Origin: an uncultured Acidimicrobiia bacterium
GTDB taxonomy: Bacteria; Actinomycetota; Acidimicrobiia; Spongiisociales; Spongiisociaceae
DNA: 64,000 nt
Direction: 5' to 3'
NCBI GenBank assembly: GCA_958295745.1
Contig: OY282370.1
Span: forward strand, 1,669,724-1,733,723
The notes under the pieces were generated by a model. The model was given only the letters and a program-made list of their open reading frames with translations, did not search any database and was not told the origin of the DNA. Of this stretch, positions 53,556 to 63,896 are shown one piece after another. A program made the position numbers and the translations under genes. The stretch's first letter is position 1. Every line of letters starts with the position of its first letter.

Positions 53556-54110
53556 ATGGAGAAGGACAGGATCGTGGCCGTGTTCGGCTCTTCGCGGTCC
53601 CGCCCCGGCGACGGCGTATACGAACAGGCGGTCGATCTGGGCCGCCTGCTGGCAGAGGCCGGGTTCGGGGTCACCAACGGCGGTTACGCCGGGGTGATGG
53701 AAGCGGTGTCGGCCGGGGCGTCCGGGTCGGGCGGCCGGGTGGTGGGGGTTACGGCACCGCCCTTGTTCCCCGGCAGGACGGAAGGGAACCGGTTCCTGAC
53801 CGAGGAGATACCGGCCGGCAGCCTCACCGAACGGATCCACATCATGTGGGAGATGGCGTGCGCCGCCGTCTTGTGGCCGGGGAGCATCGGGACATTCACC
53901 GAGCTGGCCGTAGTCTGGAACGACGCCGTCTTGGCGGCTCGGCGGGGCGCGCCGCCCCCTCCGGTGATAGCCTTCCGGGACCGCTGGGAGGGATTGGTCG
54001 ATCAGCTCACCGAAGACCTAGGGGCCGACCCCGGTCTGGTCACCATGGTGGACACCCCTTCCCAGGCGGTCCAGGCGCTGCTCCGCATGGCGCCGGGGCG
54101 GGAATCCTGA
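53556..54110 (+). CDS. LOG-like Rossmann protein (lysine decarboxylase-like family)
   Basis: 184 residues from ATG 53556. The fold has VAVFGSSRSRPGD, LAEAGFGVTNGGYAGVMEAVSAGA and LWPGSIGTFTELAVVWND. The usual LOG motif PGGxGTxxE appears as PGSIGTFTE, so one glycine is replaced. LOG proteins cleave nucleoside monophosphates such as cytokinin riboside phosphates; whether this variant keeps the activity is unclear. Confidence 0.75.
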   Translation: MEKDRIVAVFGSSRSRPGDGVYEQAVDLGRLLAEAGFGVTNGGYAGVMEAVSAGASGSGGRVVGVTAPPLFPGRTEGNRFLTEEIPAGSLTERIHIMWEMACAAVLWPGSIGTFTELAVVWNDAVLAARRGAPPPPVIAFRDRWEGLVDQLTEDLGADPGLVTMVDTPSQAVQALLRMAPGRES

Positions 54111-54246
54111 GCCGCAGTTTCCGGGATCGTCCGGTGCTCCACAGGCGGCTGCCAAAGACAGACATAAACTCGCCCGACCCTCTAACATTCTGGGATGTTC
54201 TGACGATCGGGTGTCTGATGATCGACCTTACGGCTTTGACGCGTCA

Positions 54247-55185
54247 ATGACCGATCCTCGAGTGGAACGAGCCGCCGGTGGTGTGGTGTGGAGGGTCGGC
54301 AATCAGGGGGCCGAGGTGTTGTTGGTGCACCGCCCCGCCTACCGGGACTGGACTTTTCCCAAAGGCAAGCTCGACCGGGGGGAGAGCCTGATCGAATGCG
54401 CCCGGCGGGAGGTCATGGAGGAGACCGGTGTCCGTCCGCTCATCGGCCGTTACCTGGGGCGCGTCGCCTACCACAAGCGCAACGGCCTCTCCAAAAACGG
54501 GGGCAAGTATCGGCGGGTGGAGGGGCAGGAGCGGAACGGCTATTCCAACGGGGAGATCCGCCGCAAGGAAGTTCACTACTGGGCGATGCAGGCCGAGGGG
54601 GTCGCCTTTGCCGCCTGCGACGAAGTCGACAGTGTCCGTTGGGTGCCCGAGCGGGACCTTGCCGACCGGGTCACCTATGAAACGGAGCAGGAGCTGGTTG
54701 CCGGCCTGCAGAAAGGATGGAGGAATCCGGCGGGCCGCATCTTGTTGACCCGCCACGCCATGGCCGGGTCGCGGGCCGAATGGCAGGAGGACGACGACTC
54801 CATCCGGCCCCTGTCCAAGAGAGGGATGCTGCAGGCGCAGGCCATCGTCGACCAGCTCCAAGGTTTTCCCATCGACACCATCCTTACTAGCCGCGCTACC
54901 AGATGCCGACAGACCGTTACGCCCTTGGCCGAAGCCCGCCGCCTCGTCCCGGAGATCAGAGAAGGGCTGTGGGAAGAGGCCGGTGCGGTGGAGGTCGAGT
55001 CCCTGGTGGGAGACCTGCCGGGCGGGACGAGGATGCTCTGTTCCCACCGCCCCAACGTGACGACCGCCCTGCGTGCGTTGCTGGGAGACCGGGTGGATAT
55101 CCGCCTCGAAAAAGGCTCCACCTGGGTCTTCGACTTTCACGAAGGGAAGCTGGCCGCCGCCAACTACCTGGCCGCCCCCGCCTAG
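54247..55185 (+). CDS. Nudix hydrolase fused to a histidine phosphatase (MutT1-like)
   Basis: 312 residues from ATG 54247 (GTG 54211 is an alternative start). The N-terminal domain carries the Nudix box GKLDRGESLIECARREVMEETG. The C-terminal domain starts with the phosphatase motif ILLTRHAMAG and has the second His in MLCSHRPNVT. This fusion resembles mycobacterial MutT1, which hydrolyses 8-oxo-GTP and diadenosine polyphosphates. An insertion in the Nudix domain (KRNGLSKNGGKYRRVEGQER) is unusual. Confidence 0.85.
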   Translation: MTDPRVERAAGGVVWRVGNQGAEVLLVHRPAYRDWTFPKGKLDRGESLIECARREVMEETGVRPLIGRYLGRVAYHKRNGLSKNGGKYRRVEGQERNGYSNGEIRRKEVHYWAMQAEGVAFAACDEVDSVRWVPERDLADRVTYETEQELVAGLQKGWRNPAGRILLTRHAMAGSRAEWQEDDDSIRPLSKRGMLQAQAIVDQLQGFPIDTILTSRATRCRQTVTPLAEARRLVPEIREGLWEEAGAVEVESLVGDLPGGTRMLCSHRPNVTTALRALLGDRVDIRLEKGSTWVFDFHEGKLAAANYLAAPA

Positions 55186-55304
55186 ATGGGCAGCTTCTAG
55201 ATGGGTGGTTCCCGGTGGCCGTGGGTTGTTCCGGCGGCCGACAGGCTTTTCAACCGGCGGGTCATCGATCGCCGCGTACGGCGGCCGCCCCATTCCAGGG
55301 TTGA

Positions 55305-55310
55305 TACCGT
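55305..55310 (+). promoter_or_regulatory. Putative -10 box of a leaderless transcript (DUF3179 gene)
   Basis: TACCGT ends 6 nt before the GTG at 55317. Confidence 0.4.
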
Positions 55311-55316
55311 TCCCAT

Positions 55317-56714
55317 GTGGTGCTTCGACAGGCTGCTTCCCGTATGACCCGGCTTGGGTTGCTCGCCGTTCTGGCCGCAGCGGCGGTACTGGTTGTTTCC
55401 TGCACCGACCCCGCCCCCCGGTCGTCCGATCCCCCCGCCCCTCCTACAGCTCCGGCGGTTTCGGGTCCGGACGAGGGATCGGTCGAGGAAGCCTCCGGTA
55501 CGGCGGCGTCCGCTTCCGCCGCGTCCGTGCCCGCCTCGTCCACCGCGGCATCCGGCGCCGATACCGAGCCGGAACCCGGAGAGCTCCCCGTTACCGCTGC
55601 GGAGGCGGTGGACAACCCCGGCGCCGCGGACGCTCCTGATCCGAGAGAGGAGATGGATCCCCTGGTCAGGCAGGCCACCGAGCCGTGGCCCACCGATTGG
55701 AGGAACCGCACTATCGACCTGGGAGAGCTGTTGCTCGGCCTCCCGATGCTGGACCCCCGAGACGGTATTCCTCCTATCGACGATCCGGTCTTCGAACCCG
55801 CCGCGGCGGCTTCCGAATGGCTGGAGGACCGGGTGCCGGGCGTCTTGGTTCAGGTGGGAGGGGAGACCCGCTTCTATCCGCTGGGCATCCTGCACCGCCA
55901 TGAGATCGTCAACGACCAGATCGGGGGAATCCCGGTTGCCGTCACCTACTGCCCCCTGTGCAACACGGCTCTCGCCTTCGACCGCCGAGTCGACGGACAC
56001 GTGCTCCGCTTGGGCGTATCTGGCCTGCTGCGCAACTCGGATCTGGTGATGTGGGACGACCGCACCGTCTCGTTGTGGCAGCAGGTGACCGGCGAGGCCG
56101 TCGTGGGGGCCGCCGCCGGTACGGTGCTCGCCCCGCTGCCGACCGCCATCGTCTCCTTCGGAGATTTCGCCGCCTCCTATCCCGAAGGGCCGGTGCTCAC
56201 CGGAGGCCGGGAGAGGCCCGGCGCCTACGACTCGAACCCTTACGTGGGTTACTCCACCCGATCTGCTCCCGGCGGGTTCTACACCGGCGAGATCGATCCC
56301 CGGTATCCGGCCTTGGAACGGGTGGTGGGGGTGACCGAGGGAGGGGGCGCCACCGCCTACCCCTTTCCGGTGATATCGGAGCTGGGGGCGGTCAACGACT
56401 CGGTGGGGGGTGTCCCCGTTGTCGTTTTGTGGGGCGGCGACACGGCCGATGCGCTCGACACCCGGGCGGTGAGCGAGGGCCGGCCGGTCGGTACCGGGGT
56501 GGCCTACCTGCGCACCGTGGACGGACGGGAACTCACCTTCACCAAAGAGAGAGGGGTGTTCCGGGACGAAGAAACCTCCTCGACATGGACCCTTCTGGGC
56601 GAGGCGGTCAGCGGCCCCCTGGCAGGAACCCGCCTGCGGTTCGCTGTCCACCGCAACGAGTTCTGGTTCGTCTGGGGGGCCTTCTTCCCCGAAGGACGCG
56701 TATACGAAGGCTGA
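55317..56714 (+). CDS. DUF3179 family lipoprotein
   Basis: 465 residues. A lipoprotein signal (LAVLAAAAVLVVSC) is followed by an Ala/Ser/Pro-rich linker. The DUF3179 domain begins near residue 130; its most typical motif is PVAVTYCPLCNTALAFDR, with two conserved cysteines, followed by SGLLRNSDLVMWDDRT and SLWQQVTGEAVVG. The function of the family is unknown. The GTG at 55317 is favoured by the TACCGT box. Confidence 0.85.
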   Translation: MVLRQAASRMTRLGLLAVLAAAAVLVVSCTDPAPRSSDPPAPPTAPAVSGPDEGSVEEASGTAASASAASVPASSTAASGADTEPEPGELPVTAAEAVDNPGAADAPDPREEMDPLVRQATEPWPTDWRNRTIDLGELLLGLPMLDPRDGIPPIDDPVFEPAAAASEWLEDRVPGVLVQVGGETRFYPLGILHRHEIVNDQIGGIPVAVTYCPLCNTALAFDRRVDGHVLRLGVSGLLRNSDLVMWDDRTVSLWQQVTGEAVVGAAAGTVLAPLPTAIVSFGDFAASYPEGPVLTGGRERPGAYDSNPYVGYSTRSAPGGFYTGEIDPRYPALERVVGVTEGGGATAYPFPVISELGAVNDSVGGVPVVVLWGGDTADALDTRAVSEGRPVGTGVAYLRTVDGRELTFTKERGVFRDEETSSTWTLLGEAVSGPLAGTRLRFAVHRNEFWFVWGAFFPEGRVYEG

Positions 56715-56759
56715 TCCCCTGTGTCTGGTTCCCGTTGAAAACCAAACGCTCACGGATAT

Positions 56760-56782
56760 CCCGCAGAACCCCCGTCTGCGGG
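56760..56782. terminator. Hairpin between convergent genes
   Basis: CCCGCAGA (56760-56767) and TCTGCGGG (56775-56782) with a 7-nt loop, between the DUF3179 gene and the sigma factor gene that face each other. No long T tract. Confidence 0.5.
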
Positions 56783-56799
56783 CTGAACAGGGTTGCGGG

Positions 56800-57810
56800 T
56801 CAGATCAGGTCCTGCTCACGGATGCCGAAGGAGGGGTGGCGCAACCGGCAGAGGGCCAGCTTCTCGAGCTGACGGATGCGCTCACGGGTCAGGTTGAACT
56901 CGTCACCTATCTCTTCGAGGGTGCGCGGCACGCCGTCCGCGAAGCCGTAGCGCAGGGCCAGTATCCGCCCTTCCCGGTAGGGAAGACGCTTGATGGAACG
57001 GTATAGGCAGGCGGACACGTCGTTTTCCTCGGTGAGGCGAACCGGGTCGGCGGCGTCTTGGTCTTCGATGAAGTCTCCCAGCTGGGCGCCGTCTTCGCCT
57101 ACCGGCTTCTCGAGGGAGGCGGTGTCGGACACGCTCAGCGCCAGCTCCACCTTTTCGAGGGTGACACCTGCTTCCTCGGCGATCTCCGCCGGTTTCGGGT
57201 CCTTGCCGCTGTCGGCCTTCAGGCTGGCTTGGGCGGCCCGCACCGCCGCCAGGGTGTCGTGGAGGTGGACGGGGATGCGCACCGTGCGGGACTTGTCGGC
57301 TATGGCGCGGGTGATGGCCTGGCGGATCCACCAGGTGGCGTAGGTGGAGAACTTGAAGCCCTTCCGCCAGTCGAATTTCTCCACCGCCCGTATCAGCCCC
57401 AGGTTTCCTTCCTGGATGAGGTCGAGAAAATCGATGCCGGAGGTGTTGGCGTAGCGCCGGGCGTTGGAGACCACCAAGCGCAGGTTGGAGGTGAGGAAGG
57501 CGTCCTTGGATTTCCTGCCTTCGTTCTTCGTCCGCTTCAGCTTGATCTCTTCCTTGAGGCCCTTGTAGTCCCCCTGATCCAGGCGTTCGGCGGCTTCCTG
57601 CCCCTCCTCGATCTTCTGGGCGAGCTCTACTTCCTGCTCGGCGTTGAGCAGGTCGTATTCCCCTATAGCGGCCAGGTACTGGCTGACCAGATCGGTGGTG
57701 AGGCGGCCCCGCTCGTCGGTGAGCTTGCTGCGGTTCCGCTCGCGTTCGCGTCGAGCTCGGGCGTCTGCGGATACTGCGGTTTTCCTTCGTGTCCGGTTTG
57801 CCACCACCAT
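56800..57810 (-). CDS. RNA polymerase sigma-70 factor, primary-like (RpoD/SigB group)
   Basis: 336 residues from ATG 57810, with GGAGGG 5 nt upstream. Regions 1.2 to 4.2 are present: [19 protein letters not shown] (1.2); [22 protein letters not shown] (2.1-2.2); [21 protein letters not shown] (2.3-2.4); [12 protein letters not shown] (3); and [20 protein letters not shown] (4.2). Region 1.1 is lacking, so a group 2 factor close to the housekeeping sigma is likely. It stands alone. Confidence 0.9.
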   Translation of the reverse strand: MVVANRTRRKTAVSADARARRERERNRSKLTDERGRLTTDLVSQYLAAIGEYDLLNAEQEVELAQKIEEGQEAAERLDQGDYKGLKEEIKLKRTKNEGRKSKDAFLTSNLRLVVSNARRYANTSGIDFLDLIQEGNLGLIRAVEKFDWRKGFKFSTYATWWIRQAITRAIADKSRTVRIPVHLHDTLAAVRAAQASLKADSGKDPKPAEIAEEAGVTLEKVELALSVSDTASLEKPVGEDGAQLGDFIEDQDAADPVRLTEENDVSACLYRSIKRLPYREGRILALRYGFADGVPRTLEEIGDEFNLTRERIRQLEKLALCRLRHPSFGIREQDLI

Positions 57811-58288
57811 GAAGTCCCTCCACGTCCTTCGTCCGACATGCCTTGGCGAAGCCGCCCGGCGGCCGGTTCCTCGGGTGTTCTCACGCATCGGAGCCCCGAC
57901 CGCTCCCTCCGATGCCTTCCGAAGGCACTGGGCTGTTCCGCCCGGGTGGAGGGTCATAGGCTGTTCCGTACCCTACGCCGCCCATGCCTCGGATAACTCC
58001 GATGGTGCATCGTACCCTCTAATAGGGACAAGCGGGGCGAAGTAAGGCACCCCGGCGGCTGAGATCCGGCCGGCTGAATGATAGCCGCACCGGAGCCATA
58101 GCCGCGCCGGGTCATCTATTGGAAACGTTTCTGGGCGGGTTTTGTTCCCTGCCATCGTCGAGTATCCAAAAACCCGTGTTGCTCCGCGCGTCCAGCCCCC
58201 CGCCGCCGGTCGAGCTGCGGGTGGTTCGGGCAGGTATCATCACCTGGTCGATCCGGGGGGACCTGATCCGCCGAACATCCGCCGCACC
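57811..58288. other. Divergent intergenic stretch with no clear element
   Basis: 478 bp between the divergent sigma factor and DUF255 genes. It must contain both promoters, but I see no convincing paired -35/-10, repeat or RNA. Confidence 0.4.
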
Positions 58289-60307
<2,019 letters not shown>

Positions 60308-60390
60308 ACGCCTCCCCGACACCCCCGCCGGCCCCGCTTCCTCGGCTGCTCCTTCCCGTCCGGCGGCTGTATCGATTGCGGTTCTGACGC

Positions 60391-60396
60391 TACGAT
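60391..60396 (+). promoter_or_regulatory. Putative -10 box of a leaderless transcript (cysteine synthase-like gene)
   Basis: TACGAT ends 9 nt before the GTG at 60406. Confidence 0.5.
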
Positions 60397-60405
60397 ACGG
60401 CGGCT

Positions 60406-61359
60406 GTGATACACGAAAGCGCGGTAGAAGCGATAGGCGGTACGCCCCTGGTGCGCCTCTCGCGCCTCCACGAACCGGGCAACCTGGTCGCCAAGCTCGA
60501 TTACCTGAACCCGGCGGGGTCGGTCAAGGACCGGATCGGGGTGAACATGATCGACCGCGCCGAGCGGATGGGTCTGCTGCGCGAGGGCGGGACGATCATC
60601 GAGCCCACCTCGGGCAATACGGGGGCCGGCCTGGCCATGGTGGGGGCGGTGCGCGGGTACCGGGTGATCTGCACGGTTCCCGACAAGGTTGCACCCGAGA
60701 AGATACAGCTCCTCGAGGCGTACGGAGTGGAGGTGGTCGTCACGCCGACCGAGCTCCTGCCCGAGCACGAGGAGTCCTACTACGGCGTGGCCCGGCGCCT
60801 GACCGCCGAGATCGAAGGCGCCTACAACCCCGATCAGTATTCGAACATGTCCAACCCGGAGGCCCATTACCTGACAACCGGCCCCGAAATATGGGAACAG
60901 ACCGGTGGGGCGGTGGATGTCTTCGCGGCGGGTGTGGGGACGGGCGGCACCATAAGCGGAACCGGCCGCTATCTGAGGGAGCGCAAGCCCGAGGTGGAGC
61001 TGGTGGGCGCAGACCCCGAAGGTTCCATCTTCACGGCCCCTTCCGAGGATGTTGTACACCAGTACGAGGTGGAGGGGGTAGGGGAGGATTTCTGGCCGGA
61101 AACCCTCGACCTGGACATCGTGGACCGATACATCATGGTGAACGACCGTCAGTCCTTCGATATGACCCGCCGGCTGGCCCGCACCGAGGGCATCCTGGCC
61201 GGAGGTTCCTCAGGAATGGCTGTCCACGCCGCGCTCCAAGTGGCTTCCGAGGACGACTCCAAGCTGGTGGTGGTGCTCCTGCCTGATTCGGGCCGCGGCT
61301 ACCTGTCGAAGATATGGAGCGACGAATACCTGGCCCGCCGCGGCCTGGCAGGGGTGTGA
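60406..61359 (+). CDS. Cysteine synthase / cystathionine beta-synthase family protein
   Basis: 317 residues of fold type II PLP enzymes. The PLP lysine is in NPAGSVKDRIG; the phosphate loop is GTGGTISGTG and the substrate loop PTSGNTGAGLAM. YSNMSNPEAHYLTTGPEIWE resembles cystathionine beta-synthases more than CysK, but the C-terminal CBS pair is absent. It forms cysteine from O-acetylserine and sulfide, or cystathionine from serine and homocysteine. GTG start with a TACGAT box 9 nt upstream. Confidence 0.85.
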   Translation: MIHESAVEAIGGTPLVRLSRLHEPGNLVAKLDYLNPAGSVKDRIGVNMIDRAERMGLLREGGTIIEPTSGNTGAGLAMVGAVRGYRVICTVPDKVAPEKIQLLEAYGVEVVVTPTELLPEHEESYYGVARRLTAEIEGAYNPDQYSNMSNPEAHYLTTGPEIWEQTGGAVDVFAAGVGTGGTISGTGRYLRERKPEVELVGADPEGSIFTAPSEDVVHQYEVEGVGEDFWPETLDLDIVDRYIMVNDRQSFDMTRRLARTEGILAGGSSGMAVHAALQVASEDDSKLVVVLLPDSGRGYLSKIWSDEYLARRGLAGV

Positions 61360-61371
61360 GTCCGTATAGAG

Positions 61372-61399
61372 GTCCGGGGCCCCATATGGGGCCCCGGAC
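61372..61399. terminator. 28-bp perfect palindrome, probable terminator
   Basis: GTCCGGGGCCCCAT followed by its exact reverse complement, 12 nt after the stop of the cysteine synthase-like gene. A very stable hairpin, without a T tract. Confidence 0.6.
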
Positions 61400-61731
61400 G
61401 ACATATCGAACAGAGTTTTGCGATCTTCCCGTACTTCGTAGGCGGGCTGTCAGCCCTCTTCACCAACGCCGCATGAGGACCGGCATGCGGACGGGGAGAC
61501 CCGGTGGTCCGAGTTGGAGTCGCCACCTGACCGAGAACCCTGAGAACATCATCAGGTATGTCTCGGAAAGCGACCCGTGGCCGCTTAGCGCTCGGCCACC
61601 TCCAGGGTCCTATGGGAACTATCTAACAAGCCGGATCACCTCCTTTCTCTGGTAGGAGGGACTCTAGCCGAAAACCCGGCCCGGTTCGAACTTCTCCGGA
61701 CGGCGTTCTATTCGGTGTCTTCCCAGGGGTC
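61400..61731. other. Intergenic stretch with no recognised feature
   Basis: 332 bp between the palindrome and the end of the minus-strand HTH gene; only short shadow frames. Confidence 0.4.
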
Positions 61732-62355
61732 TCACAGTGCCGCGGTCAGAGCCTCCCATAGGTCTGCGACGGCCGAACCGAGGCCCCCGAGGGACCATCG
61801 GAGGACCAGGGCCAGGATGGCCAGCCCGGTCGCGGTCAGCACCATCCTCAGGCGGTAGGTGACCATCTGGTCGCGGTCTTCCAGGTAGGAAGGCCGGGCG
61901 GCGGGCGCCCGCGCCCGGAGGCGCCTCCTGGTCATCGACTCCCGCACCCGGGTGAGCAGATCGTTCAGGTAGGACAAGACCGACGGGCGGGCCTCCGGAT
62001 GGAAGACCGCGACCGGCCGCCCGGACGCCGGGCTTTCGCCGATGGATATCCCCGACGGACCGGCATCGGTTTCGCCGGCCGACAACATCTCCGAATGCGG
62101 GAGGGGGGGAGGTGTGTTCTCCAGGGATACGGCCACCCGTCTCGATGCCTCTTCGAGCAGGGGCAACGGGAGCCGGAGGACCCCGGCCACCTCCGGGAGG
62201 TCGGCGGCGTCGGGAACCGACATTCCCTGCTCCCAGCCCACCACCACCTCGATGGGCCGCCCGGTCTTGGCCGCGATGTCCACCACCGACAAGTCGAGTT
62301 CGCCGCGCCGCTGCGAGAAGAGACGGGCGAAGGCCATACCTCCGTCGTCGGCCAT
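61732..62355 (-). CDS. Helix-turn-helix protein with C-terminal membrane anchor
   Basis: 207 residues from ATG 62355. The N-terminus (FARLFSQRRGELDLSVVDIAAKTGRPIEVVVGWEQG) is an XRE-like helix-turn-helix. A variable Pro/Ser linker follows, and a single hydrophobic helix near the C-terminus (LRMVLTATGLAILALVLRW). It is similar in plan to RodZ-like or other membrane-tethered regulators, but no specific family is recognised. Its ATG overlaps the stop of the upstream gene (TGATG), so translation is coupled. Confidence 0.65.
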   Translation of the reverse strand: MADDGGMAFARLFSQRRGELDLSVVDIAAKTGRPIEVVVGWEQGMSVPDAADLPEVAGVLRLPLPLLEEASRRVAVSLENTPPPLPHSEMLSAGETDAGPSGISIGESPASGRPVAVFHPEARPSVLSYLNDLLTRVRESMTRRRLRARAPAARPSYLEDRDQMVTYRLRMVLTATGLAILALVLRWSLGGLGSAVADLWEALTAAL

Positions 62356-62765
62356 CAGTGGGTCAGTACGTCGGGAAGGCTGTCCGGTTCCGGTCCGGCG
62401 GTGACCCGGAGCAGCCCGAGTCCTTTGACGTTCCAGCACTTGGTCATACCGCCGGGAACCTCCAGCCGGACGGGCGCCCGTCCGCCGGTTGCCCGCCCCA
62501 CGTGCAGCTCCCCCTTGGCAAGGGCTTCGGCGAGCGGTATCGAAGCCGTGTAGGCGCCGTCGGCGCTCACCGCACTCACGTGGGTGGCGGAGACGGACGG
62601 TGCGGCCTGCTCGATCAACGGGCGCAGGGGTACCACCAGCTCCTCCCGGGCGGGATCCCGGCTTTCGCCCAAGCCGAGCAGATGTTCTGCGCCGTAGCTC
62701 CTGGGATCGTCCACCAAGCCGCCGACGACCAGGCAGGACGGATCGTCAGGGCGTCTTTCGCTCAT
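62355..62765 (-). CDS. Small protein, possibly of the molybdopterin-binding (sulfite oxidase-like) fold
   Basis: 136 residues from ATG 62765, which lies 7 nt after a TACCGT box. The sequence CLVVGGLVDDPRSYGAEHLL ... DGAYTASIPLAEALAKGELH ... RAPVRLEVPGGMTKCWNVKG recalls the pattern of short oxidoreductase molybdopterin-binding domains. It is far shorter than a sulfite oxidase and may not bind cofactor. It is cotranscribed with the HTH membrane protein, and tRNA-Sec lies just upstream on the same strand. Confidence 0.5.
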   Translation of the reverse strand: MSERRPDDPSCLVVGGLVDDPRSYGAEHLLGLGESRDPAREELVVPLRPLIEQAAPSVSATHVSAVSADGAYTASIPLAEALAKGELHVGRATGGRAPVRLEVPGGMTKCWNVKGLGLLRVTAGPEPDSLPDVLTH

Positions 62766-62772
62766 GACCCCC

Positions 62773-62778
62773 ACGGTA
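62773..62778 (-). promoter_or_regulatory. Putative -10 box of a leaderless transcript
   Basis: TACCGT on the minus strand ends 7 nt before the ATG at 62765. Confidence 0.45.
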
Positions 62779-62825
62779 GTGGGTCGGGGCGGACAAGTCC
62801 GGGACCGGCGCGCCCCCCGGAGGCT

Positions 62826-62920
62826 TGGCGGAGGCGGACGGGAATCGAACCCGCCGGGGCACTTTCGCACCCCCACTGGTTTTGAAGACCAGGGAGCCCA
62901 CCAGGCGCTCATTCGCCTCC
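62826..62920 (-). tRNA. selC: Selenocysteine tRNA (anticodon TCA)
   Basis: 95 nt on the minus strand. Acceptor GGAGGCG pairs with CGCCTCC; the anticodon stem CTGGT/ACCAG encloses CTTCAAA with anticodon TCA; there is a long variable arm with a GAAA loop; T-arm GCGGG-TTCGATT-CCCGT; discriminator G and an encoded CCA (62828-62826). Size, long arm and anticodon are those of tRNA-Sec, so the organism probably decodes UGA as selenocysteine. selA, selB and selD are not in the window. Confidence 0.9.
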
Positions 62921-63028
62921 ATCCCGGAGGATACTCGACAGGGAAGGCCGGGCCCCGCTGTCCCGCCGAGAATTGTCGAGACTTCGCGGCGGGCGCCTTT
63001 GCCTGATCTGACCGACGGGTCGACCGTG

Positions 63029-63202
63029 TCAGGCGCTTGCTTTTGCCTGAGTCAAGTTAGGCATATAAGGCCTCACCCGGCCTTCCTCGATGTCCCGCCG
63101 GGCGGCATCAAGCGTCTCCGCGATGTCTGGATCCTTGAAAGCAGGGGGTGCTACCATGAGGTCCTCCTCCACTTCCGATATATCCGCAACCGTATGTTCC
63201 AA
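63029..63202 (-). CDS. Small antitoxin-like protein (57 residues)
   Basis: A short minus-strand frame from TTG 63202 to TGA 63029, preceded by GGGGAGGG and, further up, by TATAAT/TATAAC-like boxes in an AT-rich segment. The product starts MEHTVADISEVEEDLMVAPP and ends in ETLDAARRDIEEGRVRPYMP; acidic and helical, it resembles RelB/Phd-type antitoxins. It is divergent from the toxin-like gene at 63284, which is unusual for a type II pair. Confidence 0.5.
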   Translation of the reverse strand: MEHTVADISEVEEDLMVAPPAFKDPDIAETLDAARRDIEEGRVRPYMPNLTQAKASA

Positions 63203-63283
63203 GATACTTCCCTCCCCAAAATAATTATAATGTTATACTACTACATGAGTATTCGAAGGGCAAATTGCAGAAAGGTCAACTAA

Positions 63284-63571
63284 ATGAATTGGTACGAAGA
63301 AACATATCAGACAGAAGAATTCTTAGAAAAATTTTCATCGACTTCTGAAGCAAACCGACAGAGAATCGACAAGGCAGTTCGTATAATCCTCAATAGTCCT
63401 GATTCGATGAAGATACGCCAGTTTCAGATGGGAGAAAATCTACCACCGGTATGGGGAATTGATCTGGTCAACCCTCGTAGAATTACTGATGACATTACCA
63501 TTTTGTGGGCTGAGCTTGCCGATGGAGCTATTTTCTTGGTAGGTCTCGTAGTTAAAAGGGCTACTATCTGA
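63284..63571 (+). CDS. RelE/ParE-like toxin candidate
   Basis: 95 residues with an AT-rich composition unlike the surroundings. A helical N-terminus (EEFLEKFSSTSEANRQRIDKAVRIIL) precedes a beta-rich half (VWGIDLVNPRRITDDITILWAELADG, IFLVGLVVKR), the general plan of RelE-fold toxins. The diagnostic catalytic residues are not clear. It starts 81 bp from the divergent small antitoxin-like ORF. It could instead be a plasmid or phage small protein. Confidence 0.5.
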   Translation: MNWYEETYQTEEFLEKFSSTSEANRQRIDKAVRIILNSPDSMKIRQFQMGENLPPVWGIDLVNPRRITDDITILWAELADGAIFLVGLVVKRATI

Positions 63572-63896
63572 AGGTTATGGATATATACAAAGTCGGTTTC
63601 TTTCCCAAAACTTCGACCCTAGGCCAAACCTGGTCATAGGGACGCAATCTGCCTGAGCCGACCCAGCGGTCGGTCTTGCAGACAAGCTCGTAGGTCATTC
63701 ACCGAACGCGGTGCCACTGCTCGGCGGCGCTTCGCTTGCGTAGGACGGAGGGGGAGTCCATCAGACCGGAGCCCTCGACTTCGGTGACGGCTTCCACCCG
63801 TGGGCCGCCCTGCACAGACGGGGTCGTCGCCGGGGGGCGGATATAGTGCCTCGCGCACGCGGCTACCCTCAGAGGACGGGAACAAAAAGGTAAACA
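63572..63896. other. Intergenic stretch with no recognised feature
   Basis: 325 bp; an overlapping minus-strand frame at 63634-63897 has no protein-like character. A TACCCT box lies near 63862. Confidence 0.4.

Noticed and set aside
54211-54246. GTG 54211 as start of the Nudix fusion
   Set aside because: Not excluded, but the extra 12 residues lie outside the Nudix fold and no promoter or ribosome binding site favours it over ATG 54247.
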